Shown here piece after piece: positions 19,407 to 31,734 of a stretch of 64,000 nucleotides of DNA; within the stretch, counting starts at the first letter, position 1, and every line of letters begins with the position of its first letter. The notes beneath the pieces were generated by a model. The model ran no database searches and was not told the origin of the DNA. It worked only from the letters and a program-made list of their open reading frames with translations. Origin of the DNA: Tetracentron sinense. Taxonomy: Eukaryota > Streptophyta > Magnoliopsida > Trochodendrales > Trochodendraceae. The DNA is taken from assembly GCA_015143295.1 (NCBI GenBank), contig CM026568.1, positions 35,596,441-35,660,440 on the forward strand, in the 5' to 3' direction. Position numbers and translations under genes: made by a program.

Positions 19407-22400
19407 ATGGCAGCCATTTCAGGGATTGGGCTCTCATGGCGGCCGAAGCTCTCTCAAAGATCCTCTTCGAGAGCTTCTCGATCTTCTTCTCGTTGTCGCA
19501 TCTCCTCTCAAATAAATATGTCAATTTCAGTCGAGAAGAAGAAATTCACGCTTAAGAAATCAGAAGAAATCTTCAATGCCGCCAAGGTTTTTATACCCAT
19601 CTGCCTATATCTTCCTTTTCTCTTGTTTTCTGATTTTCTCTCTATTGGATTCGTGTTTTGAAATCCGCTGTGAAATGGGTTTGTCCAAAAATTAGGAATT
19701 TTTAATCTTTTTGTTTCGCTTCATTTGGAATTTTCTTCGATTGTTAGTCCATATTTTGTTCCGAGAGATTTTTAGTAGTTCATACCGATTTATTGGACTT
19801 GGTTTGTATTGAATTGAGAAGATGGGTACGTTAAATTCCGGGATAGATGTGAGAGATGATGTTTCTGTGTGTTATTTTTTTTTTCCAGCTCTTATGTGAA
19901 ATAGGCCTGTTATTAAATTAGGGAATATAAAGTATCGACTTATCTTGTAATCGTAATCACTTTGACTGTCAGTTCAGAGTCTGAACTTATAAAGATTTCA
20001 GATAATTAAGATTGATTTGTGGAGGTCATTTCAGTTGAACTAAGTTGATGGTTTGCAGGAAAACGTGGTATATTCTTTTAATATCTTCATCAACAATCGA
20101 TTACGAATGAATTATTTTATCTTTCTTTGAAAAAGATATGAATTGGAAATTGGATCTTGTTTGTAGCCTGAGGAAAATGTGGAGAAATTGGGGAAGAATG
20201 GAACTTGGGTTTAGAGCTAAATTGTGGCTGAGCGCTCTAGATGGTGTGCTTAATCTCCTTAGGGCAGGTTGTTTTTTTTAGCAAAATTGTCTTGTGCTCA
20301 ATAATTAGATAGAAATGCTCAGCCTCTGGACCTGACTCGAGCATGGTTAGTACTGAGATGACACACCCAGATGCAGGTGTCTTGATCTAGTCTCTGTAAA
20401 CCCTATTTGTAAGTTGACGGATTCCACTGAGTCTCAGCTGAGATGTATTTATCTCAGCCATGGGATTAAATCCCACATGTTAACAGTTACCATGCTGGTG
20501 AATGGTTTAAATTCAGAAAGTTATTTGCTGAGAAATTTGTACAGATTGGAATTTTTTTTAATTGATCGGTAAAGTGTAGATTTATAACCATAGGAAAGTA
20601 TTTATATGAAAATGGAAGAGAAAGAGAAAAAACAAAGAGCCTCGACGATGCCAAGCCCCTAACCAAAAATGGAGGCAAGACCTAGGTCATCATAAGCTGG
20701 CCTAATGGAGCACCAGGAATGTAACAGGGTGGAAATATGCTCATGAAGATACTCAATGGGAGAGATGTTTCCGAACACCTTCTTGTTCTCCTCCTAAATG
20801 CACCAATGAATGGCACGGAGAACCATCCCCCAAACAACGTGGGTAGTCACTTGCACATTCCAAAAAATTTCCTGCTAGAGATGAAGTCCATGAACCCTAG
20901 AAGAAAGACCCACTGAACCCCAAGACAGGATAGGAACCGGTCCCACAACCACTTGACTAGAGGGTTATGAATTGATAGGTGACTAACTCTTTCCTCCTCT
21001 CCTAGGCATAAATAGTATCTATTAGCTATCGTCCACCATTTGTGCATTAAGTGGTCAGTATAAGGGTTTTGTACAAATGCAGAAATTTATCTTATATGAA
21101 ATACACAGATTCCACTGATAAAAGGACCTCACAAAGAAACAACTGTTCTTGTCCCTAAACCAAATTCTAGTGTCTCTTAACAATCTGGATTCTACACTTT
21201 GGGTTGCTAGGATCATCAAATAGATGTCATTAGTATTACATGTTTGTTTCTCGTGCATTCTACTCAATCCGAAGCTTTTCTCTGAAGCTCATTTGGCCAG
21301 GTTCCGGATTACCTTGCATATATTATAAATTCTGGATACTCTCCATCTATGATTTGGTCTTGCCTTTTTAGAGTCTTTTAAGAGGGGCTTGACCAGAAAA
21401 TCTAGCTTACTCTCCCCCTTTCCGATAATGAAGAAATGGCAATAGAGTAATTTCCTTCTGTTGCGACTGAAAGTACAACAATTTGCGTAATCTTTTATGG
21501 TCTACCTCCTACTGCTTGAACGATAGCACCCTTGCACCTACATGATGTTATAATTTGGGATTTAGCATTAAATGTACATGCTCATGTGGATACAAGATAT
21601 AGTGTTGGAGATGAAATTTAAACCTGTTGTTGCAGGCAACTCTTTTTTGGAGATATTGTGGTATAGCTTTATAAAATGCATAGTAACAAAATTTCACGAA
21701 TTATTCGTGGATTTTAGGTGTGCTGAATTATTCACGAAATTTAGGTTTGTCGAATTATTCGTGGATTTTGCGAATTATTTCCGAATTTCATGAATTATTC
21801 ACGAATTTTGCAATAATTCGTTTAGTTTGACAAAGTAAACTACTTATTTTGTATATTATCTAATCAAAGTGTTGGATATCTTTTTATTATTATTATTATT
21901 AGTTTTTGACCGGATTGTTCCCAAATATTTCTCGAATTGTTCTGACCATGGTCATGCCGAATTATTCCCGAACCCCGACTTTGTCACTATGATAAAATGT
22001 ACTAGATACGGATTATATCCCTAATCAATGAGATTAAATTAAGATACAGATTATATGCCTAAGCAATGAGACAATTTTAATTTCTAGACTCTGATTTACA
22101 GTATACGTTACACATTTTCTAGAGTGACAGGACTCCTTAACCCTATGTTTGGTTGCCGAGAAAATAAGTGAAAACATGGAAAAGAAAAGAAAATTGGGCA
22201 AAACACAACTAAAAATCGTATTATAAATCCAGAATTTTCTTTCATTTTCCATGTTTTCACATATTTTCTCAACAACCAAACATAGCATAAGAGTATGAGA
22301 TTTTCCTTGAAACATGAAGGAGAACAGATTTCAACAAGGTTTGAGGGTAGAGGATGATATGGATTACAGTTACATCTTGAAGTTGTAATCCAAGAGCATT

Positions 22401-24672
22401 TTTTTTGGAATTCAGATTGTTTTTCGACAGATAGTCCCATTTAAACTTAGCGGCTTCTTTGTTCAACTAAAACCCTGTCTAAAAGGTATTTGCTCAAATT
22501 TTACTCAATGAGTTGTATTTGTATCTCAACTCTTCTTTATTCATTTATCTTTTATTCTTATTTTATCTCTAGTTCTCTACCAGTATCACCTTTTATTTTA
22601 TTGCTATTTTTCGGGTCAAAGGGCAGTAAAAGTTCTTGAATTGTCAACCTTTTGAATATGAACTCATGAAAGACCATGTGGTGGCAGGACTTGATGCCTG
22701 GAGGTGTAAATTCCCCTGTCCGTGCTTTCAAATCAGTTGGTGGACAACCTGTTGTGATCGACTCTGTTAAGGGCTCTCACATGTGGGATGTAGATGGAAA
22801 CGAATACATCGACTATGTTGGTTCATGGGGCCCAGCAATCATCGGTCATGCGGATGACAAGGTTCTATATTTTCCCCTCATCCCTTGACCATAAATCTGG
22901 CATTGGGTTAAGAAAGATTCTGCATAGGTGGACTATCAGGGCATTTTATGTTGCTGTCAACGCTTATATATGTTTTGTCAATATTTGTAACACTGGTCTT
23001 TAGAACAGCTTTTCAAATTTTGCTGGCTTCTTACCTTCCCTGTCAGGGATTTTTGTGATTTCTCCAGTATTCAAATCAATGTATTTCATCTATATCCAAG
23101 TCTTCCTCAGTACAGATAAGAATGACTGAAACATGTTTTAATCTCACCGATTTGTTTTGTTTTTTAAAAATTTAATCCCTTCTGCAAAAGATATATATTT
23201 TGTGGATTCCTTCAACTGAAGGTTAATTATATGTCCATAAACACAATATCAGGACATTTAGTGCCCATGCAAGGGTTTCTGGTTCTCACTCGCAATATCT
23301 CCAAAGTCGAATCAACGTGACCATACGATCATGATCATGTGATCAAACGAATTTTTTTCTGGATTTCTTGTATGCATCCAAAAGGGATGAAATGGGTTGG
23401 ATGCTTAGCGAGTTAGGATTGTCATTTTTTTTGGTCTAGCAGCTCTCCCAAGTGAGACACATCAAATGGCAGATCCAACCCCCTGTTGTACGCCTCTGGA
23501 TATTCTCATTAAATATTGTTTTACATACTACAATATTGGGTTATCGATTATCCTTTAGAATATGATATATTCAAAATCAACCTTGATTTACCTTTTACAT
23601 GCAGGTGCTTGCAGCTTTGGCTGAGACAATGAAGAAAGGTACAAGCTTTGGTGCTCCTTGTGCACTAGAGAATGTTTTGGCAGAGATGGTGATCTCGGCA
23701 GTTCCAAGCATCGAGATGGTCCGGTTTGTCAACTCAGGTACAGAAGCCTGCATGGGTGTGCTTCGCCTGGCCCGTGCTTTCACCGGTCGGCCAAAGATCA
23801 TCAAATTTGAGGGTTGCTACCATGGCCATGCTGACCCGTTCCTCGTCAAGGCTGGCAGTGGAGTTGCCACCCTCGGGCTCCCTGACTCCCCTGGGGTTCC
23901 TATGGCTGCCACCCATGACACCCTTACATCTCCCTTCAATGACCTCTTGACTGTGGAGAACCTCTTTGAGACGCACAAAGGTGAGATTGCTGCTGTGATT
24001 CTTGAACCGGTAGTCGGAAACTCCGGCTTCATTACTCCCAAACCTGACTTCCTAAATGCCCTCCGTCGGATCACAAAAGAAAACGACGCTCTTCTCATCT
24101 TTGATGAGGTCATGACTGGGTTCCGGTTGGCTTATGGTGGAGCTCAAGAGTATTTCCACATAACTCCTGATCTAACAACACTTGGGAAAATCATTGGTGG
24201 TGGCCTTCCAGTAGGGGCTTATGGTGGAAGAAGGGAGATAATGGAGATGGTGGCACCGGCGGGGCCCATGTACCAGGCTGGGACCTTGAGTGGGAATCCG
24301 TTGGCAATGATTGCAGGCATCTGCACACTTAAGCGGCTGAAGGAACAGGGGAGTTACGAATACTTGGATAAGGTCACTGGAGAGCTTATTCGGGGGATTT
24401 TGGATGCTGGAAAGAGAACTGGTCATGAGATTTGTGGTGGGTATATAAGCGGGATGTTCGGGTTCTTCTTCACAGAAGGGCCTGTTTACAGCTTCGGGGA
24501 TGCAAAGAAGAGTGACACCGAGAAGTTTGCGAGGTTTTATTGGGGAATGTTGGAGGAAGGTGTGTACTTTGCACCTTCACAGTATGAGGCCGGGTTTATG
24601 AGCTTGGCACATTCTTCTGAAGATATCCAACGGACTATAGCGGCAGCTGAGAAGGTTTTCCGGCGTATTTAA
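19407..24672 (+). CDS. GSA1: Glutamate-1-semialdehyde 2,1-aminomutase, chloroplast precursor
   Basis: Exons 19407-19586, 22688-22861 and 23605-24672, all phase 0 with GT-AG introns, give 473 aa, the normal length. The first 40 or so residues are Ser/Arg-rich, a plastid transit peptide. The mature enzyme has [24 protein letters not shown], the phosphate-binding NSGTEACMG (about residues 161-169), FDEVMTG with the PLP-contacting Asp at about 285, and [18 protein letters not shown] with the Schiff-base Lys at about 313. The class-III aminotransferase isomerises glutamate-1-semialdehyde to 5-aminolevulinate, the last step of the C5 route to chlorophyll and haem. No lesion is visible. Intron 1 (3.1 kb) holds a LINE fragment and two MITEs. 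A broken copy lies at 9951-15392. The ATG at 19407 is chosen because it opens the transit peptide in frame. Confidence 0.97.
20550..21270 (-). pseudogene. 5'-truncated LINE/L1 fragment in GSA1 intron 1
   Basis: The minus strand encodes a decayed zf-RVT region ([23 protein letters not shown], then [18 protein letters not shown]) with a stop and frame changes. It ends in TTTACCGATCAATT followed by an A-run at about 20550-20562, a LINE-like 3' terminus. The text resembles the LINE at 57843-62540, so both may be one family. Confidence 0.75.
21679..21991. mobile_element. hAT-type MITE, CATAGTRACAAA family, copy 1
   Basis: A perfect 8-bp duplication ATAAAATG lies at 21671-21678 and 21992-21999. 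The ends are inverted: CATAGTAACAAAATTTC and CATAGTGACAAAGTCGG. The interior is rich in CGAATTATTC. Further copies lie at 59733-60532 and 62807-63075. Confidence 0.85.
22141..22287. mobile_element. Tourist-like MITE, TSD TAA
   Basis: TAA flanks it at 22138-22140 and 22288-22290. The ends are inverted (CCCTATGTTTGGTTGCCGAG / TGCTATGTTTGGTTGTTGAG) and the arms continue for over 50 bp. It lies in GSA1 intron 1. Confidence 0.8.
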
Positions 24673-26738
24673 ACTGTTGGTCTCTGTATGTTTCATTTTT
24701 CTTTCCTTAATTGAGTTGTCTTGTTTGCTGCGGAACTTGTTAGACTTCCTCATTTAGATTAAAGTGTATGCGGGCCCTCCAATTTTCTGAATACATGCTT
24801 GCTATACTTCAGTTCAGTGATTACTCTTATACCTGTTATTTTCTCCTTTTCCTAGTTCTTGGTACTAGTGGTTTGAAGGAAGGGGTTGGTTAAGGATTGT
24901 TTAATTTAACCAATTCTGGAAAATTGCTTCTCTCAAGATTTTAGTCTTTTACCGACAGGTATTATGACTACTAAGTTGTGTGTGCAAACAAATTCATGAC
25001 TATATAGCAACCTAAGTAAATGAAACACAATTTAGTTTCTCAACCCACCTGTATTCAAAACTTGCATAAATCTTCTGTAACCATGGAATATGAATATTAT
25101 AGCTTACATTACCACCGGAGGAGTAATGAGGGGGAAAAGAGCTGATTATGGTTGCTGGTTTTTAGGGTAATTAGGTAGAGATGGAGGTATAAAAAGCAAA
25201 TTCTTGGATCTTTTAGATTAGGTGCTGGTGGAGGGGAGGGGAGGGGAAGATGGAAAGACCAGAGATGGAATTGGAGGAAAAGGAGGGAGAGGTGGGAATG
25301 GGAAGGGTGGGGATGGAGGCTCTGGAAATGGCATATATATATATATATATATAGCTCTGTTGATTTATGTTCTGTTGTTTTTGGTGTGTTTGCTTTGAAT
25401 TTTCATTCTATGTGAGTTGCCACACCTGGTTAGACAAAAATAATAATAATCAAAAACTTCTACTTAAAACTAGCAAAAAGAATCGGAGAGAGCTTGAAAA
25501 CTAGTTTTGGGTCTTTTATTACCTGGTAAGTAGTAGCTTTATCTAGAGAAGGTGTTGCAGAAGTAGACGCCACCAAAAAATGATCTGGGAGCTTTACAAT
25601 GATCTGGGAGGTGGGTTTTGTTGGTTCAGCTTTCAGCGAAAGGGAGTGACTGACCAAAGATACATTATTTTACATAAATATGAGCCCATGAGTAGCTGAT
25701 GTAGAACCAATTATAATCAACTAGTTGAGAAGCTTTATCTGTTCCGTAGAAAAAAACATGTGGTGTTCTTCTGGCAGATTAATATAGGATGTGTGTGTCT
25801 GAGAGAGAGAGAGAGATTTGTAGCTCTTGTGGCAGATTCACGGGTGGTGAGGATTTGAGTTCCTTTAGAGCAAAAGAAGCTCCACCTCGAGTCAAGCTCC
25901 AGCTAGCATTTCAAGCTCGAACAAGCCTAACCAAGCTGTTATTTGAGCTCGGATGTTTAAACAAATGGAGTTCGATTCGGCTTGATCTCACTTGGGCTTG
26001 AAAATATATATACTTGTATAACTTTCTTTAACATAACATGTAATACTTTTTAAATTATATATAAGTTTAAGAGATAATAATAACAATAGAAAGTTAAGGA
26101 GTTAAAAGGATACAGCCCTGGATTGAAGGACTGTCAAATGTAATTTTTTTAAATGAATGAATTATTTTAATTTAATGTGGTTTCTTGTATTGTCATTTAG
26201 TAATAAATACTTTTATTAAAATCATATAAAATTGATAACCTTAGCTAAAATTCAAATCAAGCTTAAGCCAACCTGAGCTCGGCTTGAAACAAGTTCGAGC
26301 CCAAAACTCGGCTCAGCTCGACTCAAATACAAGTCTAGCTTCAAATGCCTTTAGACTTTGGAGGACGATACCTATTCCACAACCAGTTAATCCTATGCAA
26401 GTCAAACAGGAGGGAACTCTCATGGGAGGAGTTCTATATCCAGGATAGAGTTATAGCTGCAATCAAACACCCTGCTGTCTGGGCATAACAATTGCACCTA
26501 GCCTTGTACAAGCTCGTTGACCAGGTCCTTACCTAACTCACACGTGCACATCCATGGGCCCAAAACAGTCTAAGCAGATTCATAAACCATAGTTTATACT
26601 CTTACATATTGATACCAGTCCTAGACACAACAGGTATCTGTACTTCATAACTTCTTACTTGTTATATTATTAATTGAACTTATTCTAATTACATGATGGG
26701 AAGGGATCAATGGACATATGGGATAAATCATATATCTT
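24673..26738 (+). other. GSA1 3' flank and intergenic DNA
   Basis: Positions 24673-25345 are the 3' UTR and flank that are also present beside the pseudogene. Beyond this I see a short TA run (about 25334-25352), a (GA)n run near 25801-25815, and AT-rich DNA without a credible gene. Phrases such as GAGCTCGGCTTGAAACAAG suggest repeat DNA between 25860 and 26340. Confidence 0.55.
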
Positions 26739-27475
26739 CACATATGCTAGTAGTTGTAGGATCCGTGATCCAATGGTTGTCATCTCACAATTTTCTATGT
26801 GAGAGGATATTTAGGGAATTAAAAAAAAAAAAAAAATCTCCTCCTTTTGGGGAGACACACTCTCTCTCTCTCTCCTCCTTACCTGTCTACCATATTTGCC
26901 ATTATTACGTTAGTTGAGTTGAGACGTAATCCACTATGGTTATAATTAGACTCGGGGGAGTCCGGTTAGGCCCATCAGGTCGCCACGTGTTCCTTTTGAC
27001 ACCCCTTAATTGTGGTTACGATTCACCCACCTATCCTTGGTTTTTATAAAAAAATACCCCAAAAAAAAATAAATTCTAACCCTAAGAGTTAGTGAATTTT
27101 AACCAAGGTTTTAAAAAAAATTACTTTTTCTAAAAACCAAGGATAGGTGGGTGAACCCTAGGAGTGGATGAATCGTAAACAGAGTTAAGGGGTATCAAAA
27201 GGGGCATGTGGGGACCTCCTGGACGTAACCGGACTCCCCCAAATTTAATTATAACCGTAGTGGATTAGTCTCATTAATGGCAAAAACAGTAGCACACGTA
27301 AGGGAGAGAGAGATGGTAGCACATGTAAGGGAGGGAGGGAGAGAATGTCTCCCCCAAAAGGTGGAAATGGTTTTTTTTTTTTAAATTCATTTCTCTAAAT
27401 ATCCTCACATTGAAAATTGTGTGATGATAACCATTGGATCTCCAGATTCTACGGTTACTATAGCATATGTAGATA
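26739..27475. mobile_element. Large foldback element (inverted repeat with about 340-bp arms)
   Basis: The left arm reads CATATGCTAGTAG, CCAATGGTTGTCATC, CACAATTTTC, an A-run, GGGGAGACA, a CT-run, TAATCCACTATGGTTATAATTA, GGGGGAGTCCGGTTA and CACCTATCCTTGGTTTTT. The same words return inverted in the right arm in the same order out to AGCATATGTAG. The centre is near 27085. A transcript would fold into one long hairpin. The inner part matches the Mutator-type MITE at 15432-15680. A Helitron abuts the right end. Confidence 0.8.
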
Positions 27476-29548
27476 CTAGTAAAAACCCCGTGCGATGCAA
27501 ATAATGAGGGGAGGTATACGGAAGAAAGGTTTAAAAAAATATATCAAATCTGAGGACTGCGCTGGTTTCGTTGTCTTTTATTCAGATTAATTTTAAACTA
27601 ATAAGATGGGTAATTGAATTTTGCTTGATTAAACTAGAAAAATTAATTAAACTAATTAAAATTTCTAAATTGATTATCAACTACTGATTTTAAATCATTT
27701 GGAAGAGAAAATCTAGGGTTTTCAAATCCACCACTAACCTAAGAATTATCCTTATTTTGAATTTATTCTAACCTCTTAAGTTTCAAACATTCCAGTTAGA
27801 GTGACAACACGTCTCCTCTCAACTGATCAAGAAAAGTTCAAATGATTATATTCTAAGCATATCGTATCTTCAGTTAACACGAATGATACACATTAATCTA
27901 CGGTTGTGTAATCACTCGTCTCCTTTTAACATAAAATATCTTCGAATTTAATCTCTTGATATATTAAAACCATTGCATAAAACTTATATTTAAATTCTAA
28001 CGAAAATTAATACAAGTGAATTTAATTTCAATTTCATAATACCTAAGACAAGGTTGAGAATTCTATTGAAATCAAATATAATTTAAATAAATTCTGGTTG
28101 TTGAAACAACCCTTTCATTATGTAATCAATGTTTTACAACTAAGAAATCAAAAATAAAAACAAAATAGAACGACATAGTTACTTGGATAGGGTTTCATCG
28201 AAACCCTAAAATAGAAATTAGTTCATCGTGAGGGAGGAATGCATCATCTTCATAGACAATTGTTGTATTCTTCTTCATGACTTCTTTGATTTCCAGAGCT
28301 TCTTCTTTTTCTGATTCAAAATCTCTACACAGAAATCTCTACAAATAATCTCTCATTTTATAGAGAAAAAGAGAAAGATAGAATCCTTATACAATAAGGA
28401 CTTCTGATTGGGTTACAACTCTTATTTTCTCTTTTCCCTACAAAGTTTGGGCCTTTAAGAATAGTTAAATTGGGTCCAATAAGAGATTTTTCACGTATTT
28501 AACACTTTCCAAACCCAGAAGGGGCGATCGATTGCCCCCCCTTGGGCAATCGATTGCCTAGGGTAGAATTCTCCTGTTTGCTCTATGTTTTGCTAATTTC
28601 TTCTTCACTTTTGCTCCTGAGAACCCTCTGAGCCTTAAATGCTTTTAAAACCTTCAATTTTAAGCTCTTTGTCGCATAAGAACCTGAAACAACGATAAAC
28701 AACCAAGTAGCATAAAAACACTTAAAAGATCATTCAAAAGGGTTAACAAGTTAAGTTTTAGGTGCTTATATGTATAACATTTAGCACTGATCAAAATCCA
28801 AAGTAAATCCCCTCAAATTACATTGCAATCAAAGGATTAGAGATAACCCATTAAAACTTAGCACAAAAAACAAAAAAGTTGTAAAAAGAAAAAGCAGGAA
28901 ATAAAATACAAAAAGAAAGAGACAACTACAAATGAATTGGATGGTGGTTCTTTCTATTATGTAAGATCATTGTTTGCTTGCAGAAAAAGAGGAGAGGTTT
29001 GTTTGCTTACAGAGAGGAGAAGAGATATGTTTGGAATAGTATAAAAACAAAAAGGGAAGAAGAGAGGTCTCTTTATCCTCAATCACCAAATATTCATGTT
29101 AAGAGATATGGATAGATGAGGTGAAAACGCGATGACTATAGAAGTAAGGATAGAGGGATATTTAGAGGAAGTGAGGAGAGAGAGAGAAACGGGGTAAAGT
29201 GGGAGATGTGTTGCATAGGAGGAGAGAAATTAAGAAGGTGGTTAATGAGTAGACGTGATATGCATGAAGATAGAGAGAGAAAAGTTGGATGTCACATTTG
29301 AGACTCTAACCCTCTTCTCCCCAATGATGTGGCATTGAGATGTGGGGGTAGTTAGTGGTAGTGAGAAGGAGTGTGTGATTTGAAAGAGTGGTGAGAGAAA
29401 AATGGGATTAGAGAGAGAAGATCTAACGATTGGGATTAAATAGAGATGCCGCGTGGCATCTTTAAGCTAGAACTCATAGGATTGTAGAGATTGGAGTTTG
29501 GGGATCAAAGGGAGGGGTTAGGTGGTACTTATTTCTTTATATTATAGA
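27476..29548 (-). mobile_element. Non-autonomous Helitron, 2073 bp, carrying LTR-like sequence
   Basis: On the minus strand it begins TCTATAATATAAAGAAATAA and ends GCACGGGGTTTTTACTAG. Host bases are A before and T after. Its 5' portion resembles the Helitron at 16388-17792 (shared TGGCATCTTTAA-like and TTGGAG-like phrases). About 27545-28800 is a copy of the repeat at 31990-33330. No RepHel frame is visible. Confidence 0.75.
27545..28800 (-). repeat. LTR-like dispersed repeat, copy A (inside Helitron)
   Basis: It shares AGGACTGCGCTGGTTTC, TTCAAATCCACCACTA, ACCATTGCATAAAA, TTACTTGG and the end TTTAGCACTGATCA with copy B at 31990-33330. On the minus strand the start TGATCAGTGCTAA fits an LTR start. 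It has paired GCGATCGATTGCC-type palindromes at 28514-28560. The LTR nature is an inference. Confidence 0.6.
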
Positions 29549-29569
29549 TAGATATGTTTTTATCTCATA

Positions 29570-29799
29570 CAGGGCCAGCCCATCCATTAAGCCATCAAAG
29601 CCCACGCTTTAGGCCTCAAAAAAATGAAGGCCCCAAAGCGTGGGCTTTGATGGCTTTATGAACCTGATTTAGTGAAAAGAAACCCTAAAAGAAAGCTCCA
29701 TTTAAAAAAAAAAAAGGCTCCATTTTATAGCGAGTCCAATTAAAAAAAACTTCATTTAGAAATCTCGCTTTAGGCCTCCAAATGGCTTGGGCCGCCCTG
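29570..29799. mobile_element. hAT-type MITE, 8-bp TSD ATCTCATA
   Basis: ATCTCATA flanks it at 29562-29569 and 29800-29807. The ends are CAGGGCCAGCCCA and CAGGGCGGCCCA (read inward). The interior includes AAGCCATCAAAGCCCACGC. Confidence 0.88.
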
Positions 29800-29952
29800 A
29801 TCTCATATGTCCATTGATCCCTTCCCTTATATAATATATTAAATTTAAAGTTAACTCTATAAAATAAATCTAAAACAGGGAATTTATCTTAAGAGTTGAA
29901 ATGAGATGAGCAACATAAAATTTCAAGACCTTTACAACCATTAGGGATGGAA

Positions 29953-30164
29953 GGCTGGGCCGACCCAAGCGATTTGGAAGCCTAAAGCGAGAATTCTAAA
30001 TGAGGCTTTTTTTAAATTGGACTAACTATAAAATTGAGCCTTTTTTAGGTTTCTTTTCACTAAATCAGGTTCATAAAGTCATCGAAACCCATGCTTTGGG
30101 GCCTTCATTTTTTTGGGGCCTAAAGCGCGGGCTTTGATGGCTTAATGGACGGGCCGGCCCTTTA
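29953..30164. mobile_element. Second copy of the same hAT MITE, inverted
   Basis: It reads as the reverse complement of 29570-29799, ending GGACGGGCCGGCCCT and including GGGCTTTGATGGCTTAATGG. The pair forms an inverted repeat with a 150-bp spacer. The target duplication is worn. Confidence 0.75.
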
Positions 30165-30619
30165 TTGGAAGGTACCATAATACCTATCTCTAAATCATTA
30201 TTCCCATATCGGTCATTACCCGTCGTTATAATGAGTTATAAAAACAATGCATTTGGCTTGCCCGGCCCCTATAAGATTTGCACTGGCATGTTCAAAGTTA
30301 CAAAAATCTATAACAATGGAGAGATTCATGATGATCCAGCCGCTGGGCCAGAAGATCAAATGATCTTAGCAAATTAATGGGTATTTATTCTTATCGAAAA
30401 TCAAGGATCATATAGTCGGGATTGATCGGATGGTATTGGCATGTGTGTCTGAATTTTTGTTATTAGAAAGAGGGGGCTGACAATGGATTTGATAAAGAGG
30501 ATTAGACCAAATTCTGGTCCTATAATAGATCCATCGGATCGGATACACATTTGAGGTATTAAATCCCATTATAATCAAATTGGATTCGGATCTATAGTGA
30601 TTCGATTACATTACCTAAC
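30165..30619. other. Intergenic, no gene seen
   Basis: A 70-codon frame here has no recognisable domain, and the stretch looks like ordinary spacer DNA. Confidence 0.5.
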
Positions 30620-31365
30620 ACTATATATTCTACTAATAAAAGTACAAGGAGTATACTAAACTTTACTTAGACATAAATACCCTTTAATCAAATATATTAG
30701 CATATTAACCTATGGTATCTATTAAAAATATTAATAGAACTAATTACTGATAATCTTATTCTAACAATTTAATATGGTTTTCATGTATATCCTTTTCTTT
30801 TCCTCCAAAACCCTACATTTCTAGGTTTTTCATTCTTTTTGGGAGTCTTTCTTTCCCTCTTTCTCTAGACCTCTCATGTTGGCCATTTCTATGTTTTTTT
30901 TTCAAAAGTTTTTGGGGACTCTTTATTTCTCTCTTTCTCTAGACCTCTCCTCTAATATTGGAGAGACTCTCATCCTTTTCTATAAAGAGGCAAGAAGATC
31001 AAACATAGAGAGGAATTTTTGGAGGATTACTTTCGGAAGCTCTCGGGTCTTCTCACAGTGCTCTTTCTCCCATCTCAGTTCTCTCTCACGCTGCTGTCTT
31101 CGCCCACTCCTTTATAGTTCTTACTCAATTTTCTTGCATGATTCTTACATAGAACTTCTGCTCTACCCTGTTGTTACTGTGATTGTTCCTACATGTTTGA
31201 GATCTCTGAAATGGTCTAAAATTTTAATTAAATCATAAAGTTATATAATATAAAGAGGGTACGTAATATGAATAAGTTATATTATAATTAGATTTTTTAA
31301 AATAAAATTAAGTTTTTCACTAATAATGAAAAATTTATAAGTGCAAAGCACGTGCACCTTTACTA

Positions 31366-31366
<1 letters not shown>
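30620..31366 (+). mobile_element. Probable non-autonomous Helitron (plus strand)
   Basis: The right end has a GTGC-AAA-GCAC hairpin (31341-31351), then GTGCACCTTTA and CTAG followed by T. The left end TATATATTCTACTAATAAAAG resembles Helitron 5' termini, but the exact TC start is uncertain. It holds pyrimidine-rich DNA and a 120-codon frame of no recognised family. Confidence 0.6.

Positions 31367-31400
<34 letters not shown>
31366..31400. repeat. (TA)n microsatellite
   Basis: A TA run directly after the Helitron CTAG. Confidence 0.9.
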
Positions 31401-31404
<4 letters not shown>

Positions 31405-31434
31405 TTTAATATACATCTTGAAAATTAAAAATGA

Positions 31435-31734
31435 AACGCCGTGAGACAATTCAGTCCATATCTGGTATGTGCGTTAGAGGATCGGGAATGATGCACATCT
31501 GGTGTACCAATTATCGTGCCCACGGTAAACGTTGGGTAGCCAAGTGTGGAGCGGATAACTGTTGAAAGCATCTTAATAGTAAGCCCACCCCAAGATGAAT
31601 GCTCTCCTATTCCGACTTCCCCAGAGCCTCTAGTACGTAGCACAACCGAGACAATGACGGGTTCTTTGCCTTTGCGAGGATGGAGCAACAGAAGTTTTAA
31701 GAATTCAAGAGAAGGTCACAGTGAGACGAGCCGT
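31435..31734 (+). pseudogene. Nuclear plastid DNA: 23S rRNA 3' end, spacer and start of 4.5S rRNA
   Basis: The text follows the plastid rrn operon: TCGTGCCCACGGTAAACG, TGGGTAGCCAAGTG, GTAAGCCCACCCCAAGATGA, GCTCTCCTATTCCGACTTCC, GAATTCAAGAGAAGGTCAC and GAGACGAGCCGT, stopping about 24 nt into 4.5S (31711-31734). Many changes are C-to-T or G-to-A, as expected for methylated nuclear plastid DNA. About 30 nt around the sarcin/ricin loop are deleted near 31481. It is non-functional as rRNA. Short frames on both strands here are not genes. Confidence 0.92.
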
